A stretch of 64,000 nt of DNA from CANDOC01 sp965261725 (GCA_965261725.1 CBDHDU010000044.1:186001-250000); one strand, 5' to 3'. Shown: positions 51,115 to 59,690, counted from the first letter of the stretch. Translations and numbers: made by a program. The notes: generated from the sequence alone by a model not told the origin.

Positions 51115-54100
51115 ATGAGTAAACTCTGCACATGTATTTTGTCGTTTACAATATTATTGCTGTCAGGTTCATGCCTCTGTGCAGTCTTGAAGGTAACCCG
51201 TGATGTCTTTATTGACGGGCAGTCATACTCGTTAACGACCGAACTGCCTGACAGGTGCAGGAACCTGTACTGTTATATGTGTCAGGGTTTAATCGAAACA
51301 CAGGTTGCCCGGTGCCGTAAATGCGGCTATAGCCTGTGTGATGCCCACCTCGAAGAGCCGGGCTCTAGCATAACAAAATGTCCCGACTGTCATGCCAGAC
51401 GATCTCAGTTCTCCCGCAAACTGAACACGGCCCGCCTGCTTAACACTCTGCTGTGGCCTTGTCCGGTTGGCTGCGGGGAGCAGATTGCAACGACTGAGCT
51501 GGAAAACCATATCGCCAGGTGCCGCACCTGCCGACCGCCAGTCTGGACTGATAATGCCTCGCTGATGACCCATTTGCCCGGCATAACAGCCTCTGATGTC
51601 TGTAGTCATGTTGGCGAACCGGGGCCTTCCCGGCTGTTTACCGCCTCCGTAGTGGAAGCGTTAACTGATCATCGCCCTCCGGCCAAAAAGCAGTGCTTAT
51701 CTGCCAAACAGGCACGTCAGCAGCTAGCCCGGTGCACACACAAGCCACCCCGTCCCACGACATCTGAAGCCTGCCATGATTCAGCTGACAGCGGTTATCA
51801 CAGTACTGTTGATGCAGATCCATTGCCCATAAATGCTGACATGGATGCGACCGTACCGGCATCGTTATCCAACGACACTCTGATCCCCCCGGCGATAGAA
51901 GACTGGTTATTTTCTTCCCTGCCCTGGGGGATGGCGAACAACAGCCCGCAGACGAAACCGTCTGCACCCACGGCAACCGCATCCGCTCCCGGTCTGGCGG
52001 CCTTACGGTTGCAGACAGAAGCACCGCCAGACGATCTGTCTGCCTTATTTCCGCCCCTGACCCCGGCCTCCCGGCAGGCGCTGATTGATAACAGCCCGGT
52101 AATGAACAAACTCTGGGCCCTTGCCCAAAAGCAACAGAACCCACTGAGCGACAACCGGCAACTGCAAACCTTTTGCCAGCAGTTTGACGCCGGGCAACAG
52201 CGATATCTGTTTCACGGCAACCGCAGCCTGGTCATCCGGTTTCCCGGTGATCCGGATTATATTCTCAAGCTGGCTCGCTCCAAAAAACATATTCCGCGGT
52301 TTGAACAGGAGCTGACCCTGTACCGGGCGATTCAGCAACCGGGTTATAAACAGCTGGCTTTTCATACCTGTCCGTTACTACTGGCCTTTCGCTGGGGAGA
52401 CAAGCCCGTTATGGCGATGTCAGCGGTGGATTTTATTGCCGACCGGCAGCTGGAGGCCATGGGTTCAGCCACGTTGTTCGAACGGCTGGATTTCGCCCTG
52501 ACCTGGGTGTGGCGGTTTGCTGAAATCTATCAGCTGTTTCTGCAGCACGGGATTTTGCTGGGAGACCGCCACGGCGGCAATATCGGCTTCAACGAGAACC
52601 GGCTGCCTGAAGCCTCGGGGCTCGGTGGTGCGGTACTGCGCCTGCCGGTCATGCTCGACCTCGACCCTTACTGGCAAAAAAAGGAATCCGGCCAAGCCTT
52701 GCTGTATCTGCCGTTGCCCGTCTGGACCGCCGTCGCTATGGATCTGCTGGAACGTGCCTTCTGTCCCGGCCCGGTGACCGGCGAACGCATCGGGGTCATT
52801 AACCGGATACGCGCCCTGACAACCCCGGTAACCCGGCGGGAACAGCTTGATGACGACACCACCGGGGGCTTGCGTTCACTACTGCCGGAAAACATACCGT
52901 ATTGGCAGGCGCAGGCGCTACCCCATGACGAGACCCAACTGGTCAGTGAGAGCGGTCAGTGGCTGCCTGAACTGTTCAGTGTGGATAGTCAGTTTGACAG
53001 GGTGCCCCGTCCGGTCTCGGAATGGATCCGGCTGCTGGAACAGGAAACAGCCCGGGTGCTGGGCATCCTACAACAGTGGCAGGCCGCTTCGGATTTTTCG
53101 CTGATGGCCACCTGCAGCCAGCAGGCGGACTCTATGGACATTGACGATGCCGAGGGTGGGGAGAACGGCGAGGTCAGCTCTCCCCCCGCGGCGCCCCCCG
53201 GCAACCCGTTAATCCGTCTCCGGCGGCTCGGTGCCAGGTTACAGTGCGGGCAGTGTCAACGTGAATTTTATATACCGGCTAAGCTGCAGGCGCACCTCAA
53301 ACAGCATCAGCACGGAGAACTGGAGGCTTGCTCTCAGTGTGGCAAGCACTATCGCCATCAGCAACTGCAACAGCACATGGCACTTATCCACTCCGGCCCC
53401 CAAATCTGCCGCGAATGTGGCAATACATTGCCCAACAAACAAGCGCTGGCCACTCACAACAAAAGCCACCACAGCGGGGAACGCACCTGTACCCAGTGTC
53501 AGCCCCCGGTGACCCTCAACAGTGCTCAGGCGCTGGCCAATCACAACCAAAGTCACCACAGCGGGGAACGCACCTGTACCCGGTGTCAGCCCCCGGTGAC
53601 CCTCAACAGTGCTCAGGCGCTGGCCACTCACAACAAAAGTCACCACAGCGGGGAACGCACCTGTACCCGGTGTCAGCCCCCGGTGACCCTCAACAGTGCG
53701 AAGGCGCTGGCCAATCACAACCAAAGTCACCACAGCGGGGAACGCACCTGTACCCGGTGTCAGCCCCCGGTGACCCTCAACAGTGCGAGGGCGCTGGCCG
53801 ATCACAACCGCAGTCACCACAGCGGGGAACGCACCTGTACCCGGTGTCAGCCCCCGGTGACCCTCAACAGTGCGAGGGCGCTGGCCACTCACAACCGCAG
53901 TCACCACAGCGGGGAACGCACCTGTACCCGGTGTCAGCCCCCGGTGACCCTCAAAAGTGCTCTGGCGCTGGCCGATCACAACAAAAGTCACCACAGCGGG
54001 GAACGCACCTGTACCCAGTGTCAGCCCCCGGTGACCCTCAACAGTGCGAAGGCGCTGGCCCGTCACAACCAAAGTCACCACAGCGGGGAACGCACCTGTA

Positions 54101-54204
54101 CCCAGTGTCAGCCCCCGGTGACCCTCAACAGTGCGAAGGCGCTGGCCAATCACAAATTCAGCAAACACCGTAAACGCAAAAGACTGGCAGAGGAGGACGA
54201 CTGA
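51115..54204 (+). CDS. Multidomain RING/TRAF-like, kinase-like, C2H2 zinc-finger protein B
   Basis: 1029 residues. A signal peptide (about 1-23, LCTCILSFTILLLSGSCLCA) is followed by a RING-like zinc module with eight ligands (C53, C56, C67, C70, C75, H78, C89, C92) and a TRAF/SIAH-type finger (C116, C120, H133, C137). A Pro/Ser-rich linker with KPPRPTTSEA follows. A kinase-like domain (about 365-620) has Lys385 in YILKLARS, Glu399, a catalytic loop LLGDRHGGNIGF (Asp484, Asn489) like PI3/PI4-kinases, and Asp515 in MLDLDP. Three canonical C2H2 fingers (from Cys711) and eight 29-residue fingers (from Cys792) end in KHRKRKRLAEEDD. RING and kinase calls rest on motifs only. The composition is eukaryote-like; a host-directed effector is the best guess. 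Confidence 0.75.
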   Translation: MSKLCTCILSFTILLLSGSCLCAVLKVTRDVFIDGQSYSLTTELPDRCRNLYCYMCQGLIETQVARCRKCGYSLCDAHLEEPGSSITKCPDCHARRSQFSRKLNTARLLNTLLWPCPVGCGEQIATTELENHIARCRTCRPPVWTDNASLMTHLPGITASDVCSHVGEPGPSRLFTASVVEALTDHRPPAKKQCLSAKQARQQLARCTHKPPRPTTSEACHDSADSGYHSTVDADPLPINADMDATVPASLSNDTLIPPAIEDWLFSSLPWGMANNSPQTKPSAPTATASAPGLAALRLQTEAPPDDLSALFPPLTPASRQALIDNSPVMNKLWALAQKQQNPLSDNRQLQTFCQQFDAGQQRYLFHGNRSLVIRFPGDPDYILKLARSKKHIPRFEQELTLYRAIQQPGYKQLAFHTCPLLLAFRWGDKPVMAMSAVDFIADRQLEAMGSATLFERLDFALTWVWRFAEIYQLFLQHGILLGDRHGGNIGFNENRLPEASGLGGAVLRLPVMLDLDPYWQKKESGQALLYLPLPVWTAVAMDLLERAFCPGPVTGERIGVINRIRALTTPVTRREQLDDDTTGGLRSLLPENIPYWQAQALPHDETQLVSESGQWLPELFSVDSQFDRVPRPVSEWIRLLEQETARVLGILQQWQAASDFSLMATCSQQADSMDIDDAEGGENGEVSSPPAAPPGNPLIRLRRLGARLQCGQCQREFYIPAKLQAHLKQHQHGELEACSQCGKHYRHQQLQQHMALIHSGPQICRECGNTLPNKQALATHNKSHHSGERTCTQCQPPVTLNSAQALANHNQSHHSGERTCTRCQPPVTLNSAQALATHNKSHHSGERTCTRCQPPVTLNSAKALANHNQSHHSGERTCTRCQPPVTLNSARALADHNRSHHSGERTCTRCQPPVTLNSARALATHNRSHHSGERTCTRCQPPVTLKSALALADHNKSHHSGERTCTQCQPPVTLNSAKALARHNQSHHSGERTCTQCQPPVTLNSAKALANHKFSKHRKRKRLAEEDD
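53470..54165 (+). repeat. 87-bp minisatellite, 8 units (finger array B)
   Basis: Eight 87-bp units of the same repeat as array A. Helix position 2 is Gln, Gln, Lys, Arg, Arg, Leu, Lys, Lys and position 6 is Asn, Thr, Asn, Asp, Thr, Asp, Arg, Asn in order, while the remaining codons barely change. Confidence 0.95.
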
Positions 54205-54279
54205 AAAACAACCTCAGGATGCCATCCCCTTCACCGGCTGCATTCGTTATCATCCGTGCGACTGTATTGATGAGGCCGT

Positions 54280-55482
54280 ATGACCAGCCGACCGCCGTCC
54301 AAACTAAAACAATTACTGCTACGCGATCAGTTATGGTGGCGTTATTACCAGCGCAACGCCGATACGATACGCCCTGCTGTGGTTGATGCGATCAGCAAAG
54401 TACTGGCCTGCGGGCGGGTGATCATGGGGTATGCCAGCTTTGTATGCAGCAACCATGAATGCTCTCACACCAAAAAGATCTGCTTTGGCTGTAAAGCCCG
54501 GTTGTGTAATACCTGCGGCAAAAAACTGACCGATCAGTGGATTGCTGACCAGAAAGCGCTGTTGCCGGATACTGAGTGGCAACACATCACCTTTACGATG
54601 CCTGATGCACTCTGGGAGCTGTTCAGAATCAACCGCACCTTACTGGGTAAACTGAGCCCACTGGCGGCAAAAAGCCTGCAGGCCTTTGCCGGGAAAAAAG
54701 GCGTGACACCTGGCATTTTCACGGCACTGCATACCTTTGGCCGAAAGCTGAACTGGAATGTTCATATTCACCTCTCTGTGACCCGTGGCGGATTATACGA
54801 CGGAAACCAGCAATGGAAGTCAGTCTACTTCACCAAAAACCCCATCATGCCCGCGTGGCGTTACGGCGTGATCAACCTGCTCAGGGAAGCGTTTAAACGT
54901 GGCGAGCTGGATCTGCCTTCCGAGCTGAAAGACAGCTGTCATGACCTTTCCGGCTTCAATGATTTCCTCGATGAGCAATACCAAAAGGACTGGATCGTCC
55001 ATTTTGCCAAAGCCACCAAAAGCCCCCACCGCACCATCAGCTACCTGGGGCGCTATATCAAACGACCACCGCTGGCCATGTCGCGCCTGAAACACTATGG
55101 CGGTGATACCGTGGTGTATGAGTATCTGGATCACCGCACCAAAACACGCCGCCATGAAACCTGTGAAGGGGAAGAATTTATAGAACGACTGACACAGCAT
55201 ATTCCCGACAAAGGTTTCCGAATGATCCGGTATTATGGTTTTCTGGCCTGCCGGGGAAGGGCTACATTGCTGCCCACTGTCTACAACCTGCTCAATCAGC
55301 CCGAACGAAACGCCCTGAAAATCACCTTTCCGGCGTTACTGAAACAAACCTTTGGGCTCGACCCGCTGCAATGCATCCTCTGTCAGGCTCAAATGATCTT
55401 CACCGGCATTACCCGGGGGAAGCCGCAGTACGAGCTGTACAAATACCATCAACAGCTTGCGCTTGCGAAACCGATTACATAG
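54280..55482 (+). CDS. IS91-family (HUH, Y2-type) transposase
   Basis: 400 residues. The N-terminal zinc-binding part has CSNHECSHTKKICFGCKARLCNTCG. The metal-binding HUH motif is WNVHIHLSVTRGG, and the catalytic tyrosine region is TISYLGRYIKRPPLA. These are hallmarks of rolling-circle IS91/ISCR transposases, which cut and rejoin single strands and can carry adjacent DNA. It starts 75 bases after zinc-finger gene B, with the same gene pair in module 1. Intact, so probably the active enzyme for both modules. Confidence 0.93.
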   Translation: MTSRPPSKLKQLLLRDQLWWRYYQRNADTIRPAVVDAISKVLACGRVIMGYASFVCSNHECSHTKKICFGCKARLCNTCGKKLTDQWIADQKALLPDTEWQHITFTMPDALWELFRINRTLLGKLSPLAAKSLQAFAGKKGVTPGIFTALHTFGRKLNWNVHIHLSVTRGGLYDGNQQWKSVYFTKNPIMPAWRYGVINLLREAFKRGELDLPSELKDSCHDLSGFNDFLDEQYQKDWIVHFAKATKSPHRTISYLGRYIKRPPLAMSRLKHYGGDTVVYEYLDHRTKTRRHETCEGEEFIERLTQHIPDKGFRMIRYYGFLACRGRATLLPTVYNLLNQPERNALKITFPALLKQTFGLDPLQCILCQAQMIFTGITRGKPQYELYKYHQQLALAKPIT

Positions 55483-55650
55483 TTCACGCCCTCAATCCGT
55501 CTGAAATCAGGATTTCAGGGTGAGATCGGGCAAATCAATAGGATTTAGGTGGTATCAGACAGATAAGCACAACATTCAGTGTCAGGTAATAGGATGCTGA
55601 GAGGGTGGAAAACCAAAGGTTACAGGAATGACTGGAATAATGATTTTTTG

Positions 55651-55692
55651 AAATTCCTATGCGTAAATTCCTATGCGTAAATTCCTATGCGT
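55651..55692 (+). repeat. Three tandem AAATTCCTATGCGT units at the right border
   Basis: 14-bp units at 55651, 55665 and 55679. The first is the module 2 right tip plus GCGT; the next two look like 10-bp right-tip scars, each again followed by GCGT. The third GCGT runs on into the phosphatase gene. Confidence 0.9.
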
Positions 55693-55977
55693 AAATCTAT
55701 TCCTTCTGAGTCAGAACTGCTTATTCACTGCTCAGCAGGTAAAGGCCGCTCCGGTGCTCTTGCTTGTAATTTGGCATTACGGGAGGTTGAGGGACTGACA
55801 CAAGTAAATCTAGTTGAAACTTTCGATGCTATAATTAATCAAATCCGACGAGAGCGGAGCTATGGTATCCCACAGAAGGCAGAACAATATAAAGCTGTTT
55901 ATCTGGAAGTACTGGGTTATCTGCAAGCTCCTGCACAATCACTCATCGAGCTAAAAACTATTCCCCACGCAAGCTAA
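55689..55977 (+). pseudogene. Secreted protein tyrosine phosphatase, 3' part
   Basis: Encodes the active-site loop LLIHCSAGKGRSGALACNLA (C-x5-R) and the C-terminal helices with INQIRRERSYGIPQKAEQYKAVY, which correspond to the Q-loop region of YopH/SptP-type and eukaryotic tyrosine phosphatases. The frame joins exactly to 48407 (KMYKC-MRKSIPSE). Without its signal peptide and WPD loop it cannot act. Alone it would read from ATG 55687. Confidence 0.88.
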
Positions 55978-56000
55978 AAGCCAACGTTTTAACAGGATCA

Positions 56001-56031
56001 AAAAAGGCCAGCGTTACTCCTGACCTTTTTT
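56001..56031 (+). terminator. Terminator after the phosphatase 3' part
   Basis: AAAAAGGCCAG (56001-56011) pairs with CTGACCTTTTT (56020-56030) with one G-U pair; T-rich end. It also faces the convergent YheV-like gene. Confidence 0.85.
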
Positions 56032-56042
56032 AGTTGTAGCAA

Positions 56043-56300
56043 TTACTGATTACCACTCAGACCTACAATCCTAATCACTTCCTGAACCTCGCGGCTACTG
56101 TCTGCTTCTTCTGCAACCCTTGTCTTGTCAAGTCTCGTTTCAGGTTTATTAACCCCTGTTTCATAACGCATCTCATCACTGAAGTCACAGGCTATACACT
56201 CCCTCACAGACTTGTCAGCCTGATCAAACATGACGATCTTATCCATCTCGCCACAACGGGGGCATACTGCGCCGGCGATAAAGCGTTTCTTAATCGTCAT
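56043..56300 (-). CDS. YheV-family zinc-ribbon protein (DUF2387)
   Basis: 85 residues. MTIKKRFIAGAVCPRCGEMDKIVMF and ECIACDFSD form a CxxC...CxxC zinc ribbon typical of YheV/DUF2387. Function unknown. Its ATG overlaps the prlC stop by four bases (ATGA), and the pair is found together in Pseudomonas and enterics. Confidence 0.9.
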   Translation of the reverse strand: MTIKKRFIAGAVCPRCGEMDKIVMFDQADKSVRECIACDFSDEMRYETGVNKPETRLDKTRVAEEADSSREVQEVIRIVGLSGNQ

Positions 56301-58351
56301 GCTGCGCTAGTCACCCCGTTATCAATACCACAATGGCGGAGCAGGGCATCTATTTCCGGCTCACGACCACGGAAACTGACAAACAGTTCCATCGGTTCAC
56401 GGGAGCCACCTTGCTCGAGAATATTTTGCAGGAAGGCTTTGCCGGTATCTTCATCAAAGATACCCTTCTCTTCAAACAGTGAGAAAGCATCCGCTGAAAG
56501 CACTTCCGCCCATTTGTAGCTGTAGTAACCCGCAGCATAACCACCAGAAAAGATATGACTGAAGCCATTCTGGAAGCGGTTAAAGGCAGGTGGTTTGATC
56601 ACTGAGACCTCATCCCGCACCTCGTCCAGTACCGCCTGAACACGGGTACCTGACTGATATTCACGGTGCAGGCGGAAATCAAACAGAGAGAATTCCAGCT
56701 GGCGCACCATCATCATCGCACTCTGGAAGTTTTTGGCTGCCAGCAAGCGTTCCAACTTGTCATCCGGCAACGGCTCACCGTTATCCACATGACCGGAAAT
56801 CAGTGCCAGACCTTCTTTTTCCCAGCACCAGTTCTCCATAAACTGGCTTGGCAGCTCGACTGCATCCCAGGGCACACCATTAATGCCGGACACTGCCGCA
56901 TAGTCGACCTGAGTTAACATATGATGCAAGCCATGCCCGAATTCATGGAACAGGGTAACGACTTCATCGTGGGTCAGCAGCGCAGGCTTATCACCTACAG
57001 GCGGGGTAAAGTTGCAGGTCAGGTAAGCAACTGGCAGCTGAACACCGCTCTCATCGAGACGACGAACCCGGCATTCATCCATCCAGGCACCACCACGCTT
57101 GTTTTCGCGGGCATAGTTATCCACAAAGAAGGCCGCAATGGTTTGTCCGTCCCGCTGAACTTCATAGTGTTTGGCATCTTTATGCCAGACATCAACATTC
57201 TCGCCGCCCGGAACAATATCAATGCCATACAGCCGGTTTACAATGGCAAACATGCCGCTGATTACTTTATCAGCCGGGAACCAAGGGCGCAGTTCTTCCT
57301 GAGAAATTGCATAACGATGCTCTCGCAGCTTCTCGGAGTAGAAACCAATATCCCACGCTTCCAGCTCTTCAACACCATATTCCGCTTTGGCAAAAGCTTT
57401 CAGTGCTTTGAGTTCATCTTCTGCCTGAGGTTTGCTTCGTTTGGCAAGATCGCGTAAGAAGTCGACAACTTGCTGCGAATTTTCCGCCATTTTGCTGGCA
57501 AGAGAGAGTTCGGCGTAGTTATCAAATTCCAGCAACTGAGCCATTTCGTGACGCAGCGCCAGAATCTCATCCATTAACGGACCATTATCAAATTTGCCAG
57601 CATTGGGTCCCTGATCAGATGCACGAGTGTTGTAGGCTTCATACATTTCACGGCGCAGTCCGCGATTGGCACTATAGGTCATCACGGGGAAATAGCTGGG
57701 AAATTCCAGATTAAACAGCCAGCCGCTTTCGTGATCTTTAGCCTGTGCTTGCTGGCGGGCAATATCACGGGAAGTTTGGGGTAGCCCTTCGAGTTCATCT
57801 TCAGACTCAATCAGCTTGCTCCATGCCTGTGTGGCATCCAGCACATTATCAGAGTATTTGCTGGTCAGCTCTGAAAGTTTTTTACGGATGTCCTTGTAGC
57901 GTTCCTGCTTATCGGCCTCCAACGCGACACCGGCAAGGCGGAATTCACGGAGTGCGTCTTTAATTGCTTTCTGGCGACCGTGATCCAGTTGCCCGAACTC
58001 GGCACCTTCTGCAATCTGTCGGTAAGCTTCATACAGCGCTTTGTTCTGACCTACCCAAGTAGAATACTCGGAGAGTTTTGGTAAGCAGTTATTGTATGCA
58101 TTCCTCAGGGCTTCGCTGTTCACAACGGCATTCATATGACCGACCGGTGACCATGCCTGACTCAGGCGATCATCAATTGCTTCCAGTGGTTTTAGCAGGT
58201 TGTCCCATGTGTAGGTATTATTATCAGCCAGCAACTGTTCAATGGCTTCCCTGGACTCTTGTATCAACTGACTGATAGCAGGCTCGACATGATCAGGTTT
58301 GATCTCAGAGAAAGGTGGCAGGGTATGGGGGACCGTTAGCGGGTTGCTCAT
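56297..58351 (-). CDS. prlC: Oligopeptidase A (M3 metallopeptidase)
   Basis: 684 residues, cytoplasmic zinc peptidase that degrades short peptides and cleaved signal peptides. The zinc motif is LFHEFGHGLHHML (HExxH form HEFGH), with the downstream Glu in the DAVELPSQFMENW segment. The N-terminus MSNPLTVPHTLPPFSEIKPDHVEPAI is standard. Divergent from the gamma-carbonic anhydrase gene, as in Pseudomonas. Confidence 0.98.
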   Translation of the reverse strand: MSNPLTVPHTLPPFSEIKPDHVEPAISQLIQESREAIEQLLADNNTYTWDNLLKPLEAIDDRLSQAWSPVGHMNAVVNSEALRNAYNNCLPKLSEYSTWVGQNKALYEAYRQIAEGAEFGQLDHGRQKAIKDALREFRLAGVALEADKQERYKDIRKKLSELTSKYSDNVLDATQAWSKLIESEDELEGLPQTSRDIARQQAQAKDHESGWLFNLEFPSYFPVMTYSANRGLRREMYEAYNTRASDQGPNAGKFDNGPLMDEILALRHEMAQLLEFDNYAELSLASKMAENSQQVVDFLRDLAKRSKPQAEDELKALKAFAKAEYGVEELEAWDIGFYSEKLREHRYAISQEELRPWFPADKVISGMFAIVNRLYGIDIVPGGENVDVWHKDAKHYEVQRDGQTIAAFFVDNYARENKRGGAWMDECRVRRLDESGVQLPVAYLTCNFTPPVGDKPALLTHDEVVTLFHEFGHGLHHMLTQVDYAAVSGINGVPWDAVELPSQFMENWCWEKEGLALISGHVDNGEPLPDDKLERLLAAKNFQSAMMMVRQLEFSLFDFRLHREYQSGTRVQAVLDEVRDEVSVIKPPAFNRFQNGFSHIFSGGYAAGYYSYKWAEVLSADAFSLFEEKGIFDEDTGKAFLQNILEQGGSREPMELFVSFRGREPEIDALLRHCGIDNGVTSAA

Positions 58352-58461
58352 GAGTTTGCGTCCGGTTAGTTGTTATATTCCTCAATGGGTATATCACCGG
58401 CTGATTTCAACTGCCAGAGCATTTATTAACCTTGGCAGAAAACATAAACGAGGATGCCTTT

Positions 58462-59001
58462 ATGTCAGATAACATTCGCCCTCACAAAGGCATTACCCCC
58501 AATATCGGCGATCGGGTGCTGGTCGATCCGACTGCGATTGTGATCGGTGATGTCCAGATTGGCAATGACAGCTCCGTCTGGCCAACAGCCGTTATCCGTG
58601 GCGATATGCATCGTATCCGCATTGGTGAGCGTACCAGTGTTCAAGATGGTGCTGTGCTGCATATAACCCATGCCAGCCAGTACAACCCGGATGGATTTCC
58701 ACTCACTATCGGAAATGATGTGACGATTGGTCATAAAGCCGTACTGCATGGCTGCACGATTAATGACCGGATACTTATCGGCATCGGAGCCATTGTGATG
58801 GATGGTGCGGTGATTGAATCAGATGTATTACTGGCCGCCGGTGCCATGGTGCCGCCGGGAAAAACGCTGGAAAGCGGCTATGTCTATAAAGGCTCTCCGG
58901 CCAAGCAGGCACGCCCTCTGACGGAGAGTGAACGGAAGTTTCTGAGCTACAGCCCGCAGAATTACGTCAAACTGAAGGATGAATATCTGGATTACGGATA
59001 G
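58462..59001 (+). CDS. Gamma-carbonic anhydrase-like protein (YrdA family)
   Basis: About 179 residues, left-handed beta-helix built from hexapeptide repeats. The zinc histidines are in LHITHASQYN and NDVTIGHKAVLHGC. The repeats IVIGDVQIGNDSSVWPTAVIRGDMHRIRIGERTSVQDGAVLH are classic. The frame is open to 58432, but ATG 58462 has GAGGA eight bases upstream. Carbonic anhydrase activity is not proven for many family members. Confidence 0.95.
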   Translation: MSDNIRPHKGITPNIGDRVLVDPTAIVIGDVQIGNDSSVWPTAVIRGDMHRIRIGERTSVQDGAVLHITHASQYNPDGFPLTIGNDVTIGHKAVLHGCTINDRILIGIGAIVMDGAVIESDVLLAAGAMVPPGKTLESGYVYKGSPAKQARPLTESERKFLSYSPQNYVKLKDEYLDYG

Positions 59002-59063
59002 GAAAAAATCCCGATACAATCGGGTCAGTTAACCCTTTCAACTCATATAAAGATTAAAGCTAA

Positions 59064-59651
59064 ATGGATATTTTTGCGTCCGCATTGATGCTGTTCCTGA
59101 TAATGGACCCCGTCGGAAACACACCGATATTTCTTTCTGTTCTGAAAAACGTTCCACCAGAACGACGCCGCAAGGTATTGATTCGGGAACTGTTGATTGC
59201 CCTGGTAATTCTGTTGATATTCCTGTTTGCAGGACAGCAGTTACTGAACCTGTTGAATCTTCGACAGGAAGCCGTGAGCATCTCCGGCGGTATCATTCTG
59301 TTTCTGATCGCCATTCGATTGATATTCCCGTCAGCGCGTGGCAACCTGATGGGCGATACGCCAGATGGCGAACCTCTGATCGTACCGTTGGCAACCCCGT
59401 TGATTGTAGGTCCTTCAGTGCTGGCGGTGCTGATTCTGCTCACGAATCAGCATCCCGGGGAGTACCCCTCTCTGGTCGCGGCTGTATTACTGGCATGGGG
59501 TGCTGCTGCAGCCATCCTGCTCATGTCTGACAGGCTTTACAAACTCATTGGTGTGCGGGGTTTGTTTGCCATGGAACGTCTGATGGGGATGCTGCTGATT
59601 ATGATTTCAGTACAGATGTTCCTGGATGGCATTCGCCTTTATCTCGTCTAG
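59064..59651 (+). CDS. MarC-family integral membrane protein
   Basis: 195 residues with six hydrophobic helices. MDPVGNTPIFLSVLKNVPPERR and the repeated VPLATPLIVGPSVLAVLI are family signatures (YhgN/MarC). Function is unclear; the original antibiotic-resistance link of MarC has not held up. Confidence 0.92.
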   Translation: MDIFASALMLFLIMDPVGNTPIFLSVLKNVPPERRRKVLIRELLIALVILLIFLFAGQQLLNLLNLRQEAVSISGGIILFLIAIRLIFPSARGNLMGDTPDGEPLIVPLATPLIVGPSVLAVLILLTNQHPGEYPSLVAAVLLAWGAAAAILLMSDRLYKLIGVRGLFAMERLMGMLLIMISVQMFLDGIRLYLV

Positions 59652-59660
59652 TCTCTTTCT

Positions 59661-59690
59661 AAACAGAGCAGGATATATTCTGCTCTGTTT
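59661..59690 (+). terminator. Terminator after the MarC-family gene
   Basis: AAACAGAGCAG (59661-59671) pairs perfectly with CTGCTCTGTTT (59680-59690), 8-base loop. The 324 bases from here to the next start hold no other gene that I can support. Confidence 0.88.

Larger units (their letters stand above)
50986..55660 (+). mobile_element. Module 2: IS91-type element carrying zinc-finger gene B
   Basis: 4675 bp, from the 50-bp left end to AAATTCCTAT and followed by GCGT. It contains the 1029-residue zinc-finger protein and an intact IS91-type transposase. AGGAAT (55624-55629) and ATTCCT near the right tip could form the terminal hairpin; in module 1 this pairing is weakened by one change. Confidence 0.82.

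Noticed and set aside
51115..51200. Lipoprotein signal in zinc-finger protein B
   Set aside because: The LSGSC stretch lacks the Leu/Val at the position required for a lipobox; an ordinary Sec signal peptide fits better.
48983..54165. CRISPR-like look of regularly spaced repeats
   Set aside because: The repeats are contiguous, coding and in frame, without unique spacers, and no cas genes are present.
55651..55692. Short 14-bp tandem repeat read as a VNTR or phase-variable tract
   Set aside because: It is better explained as repeated right tips of the IS91-type element, each followed by GCGT.
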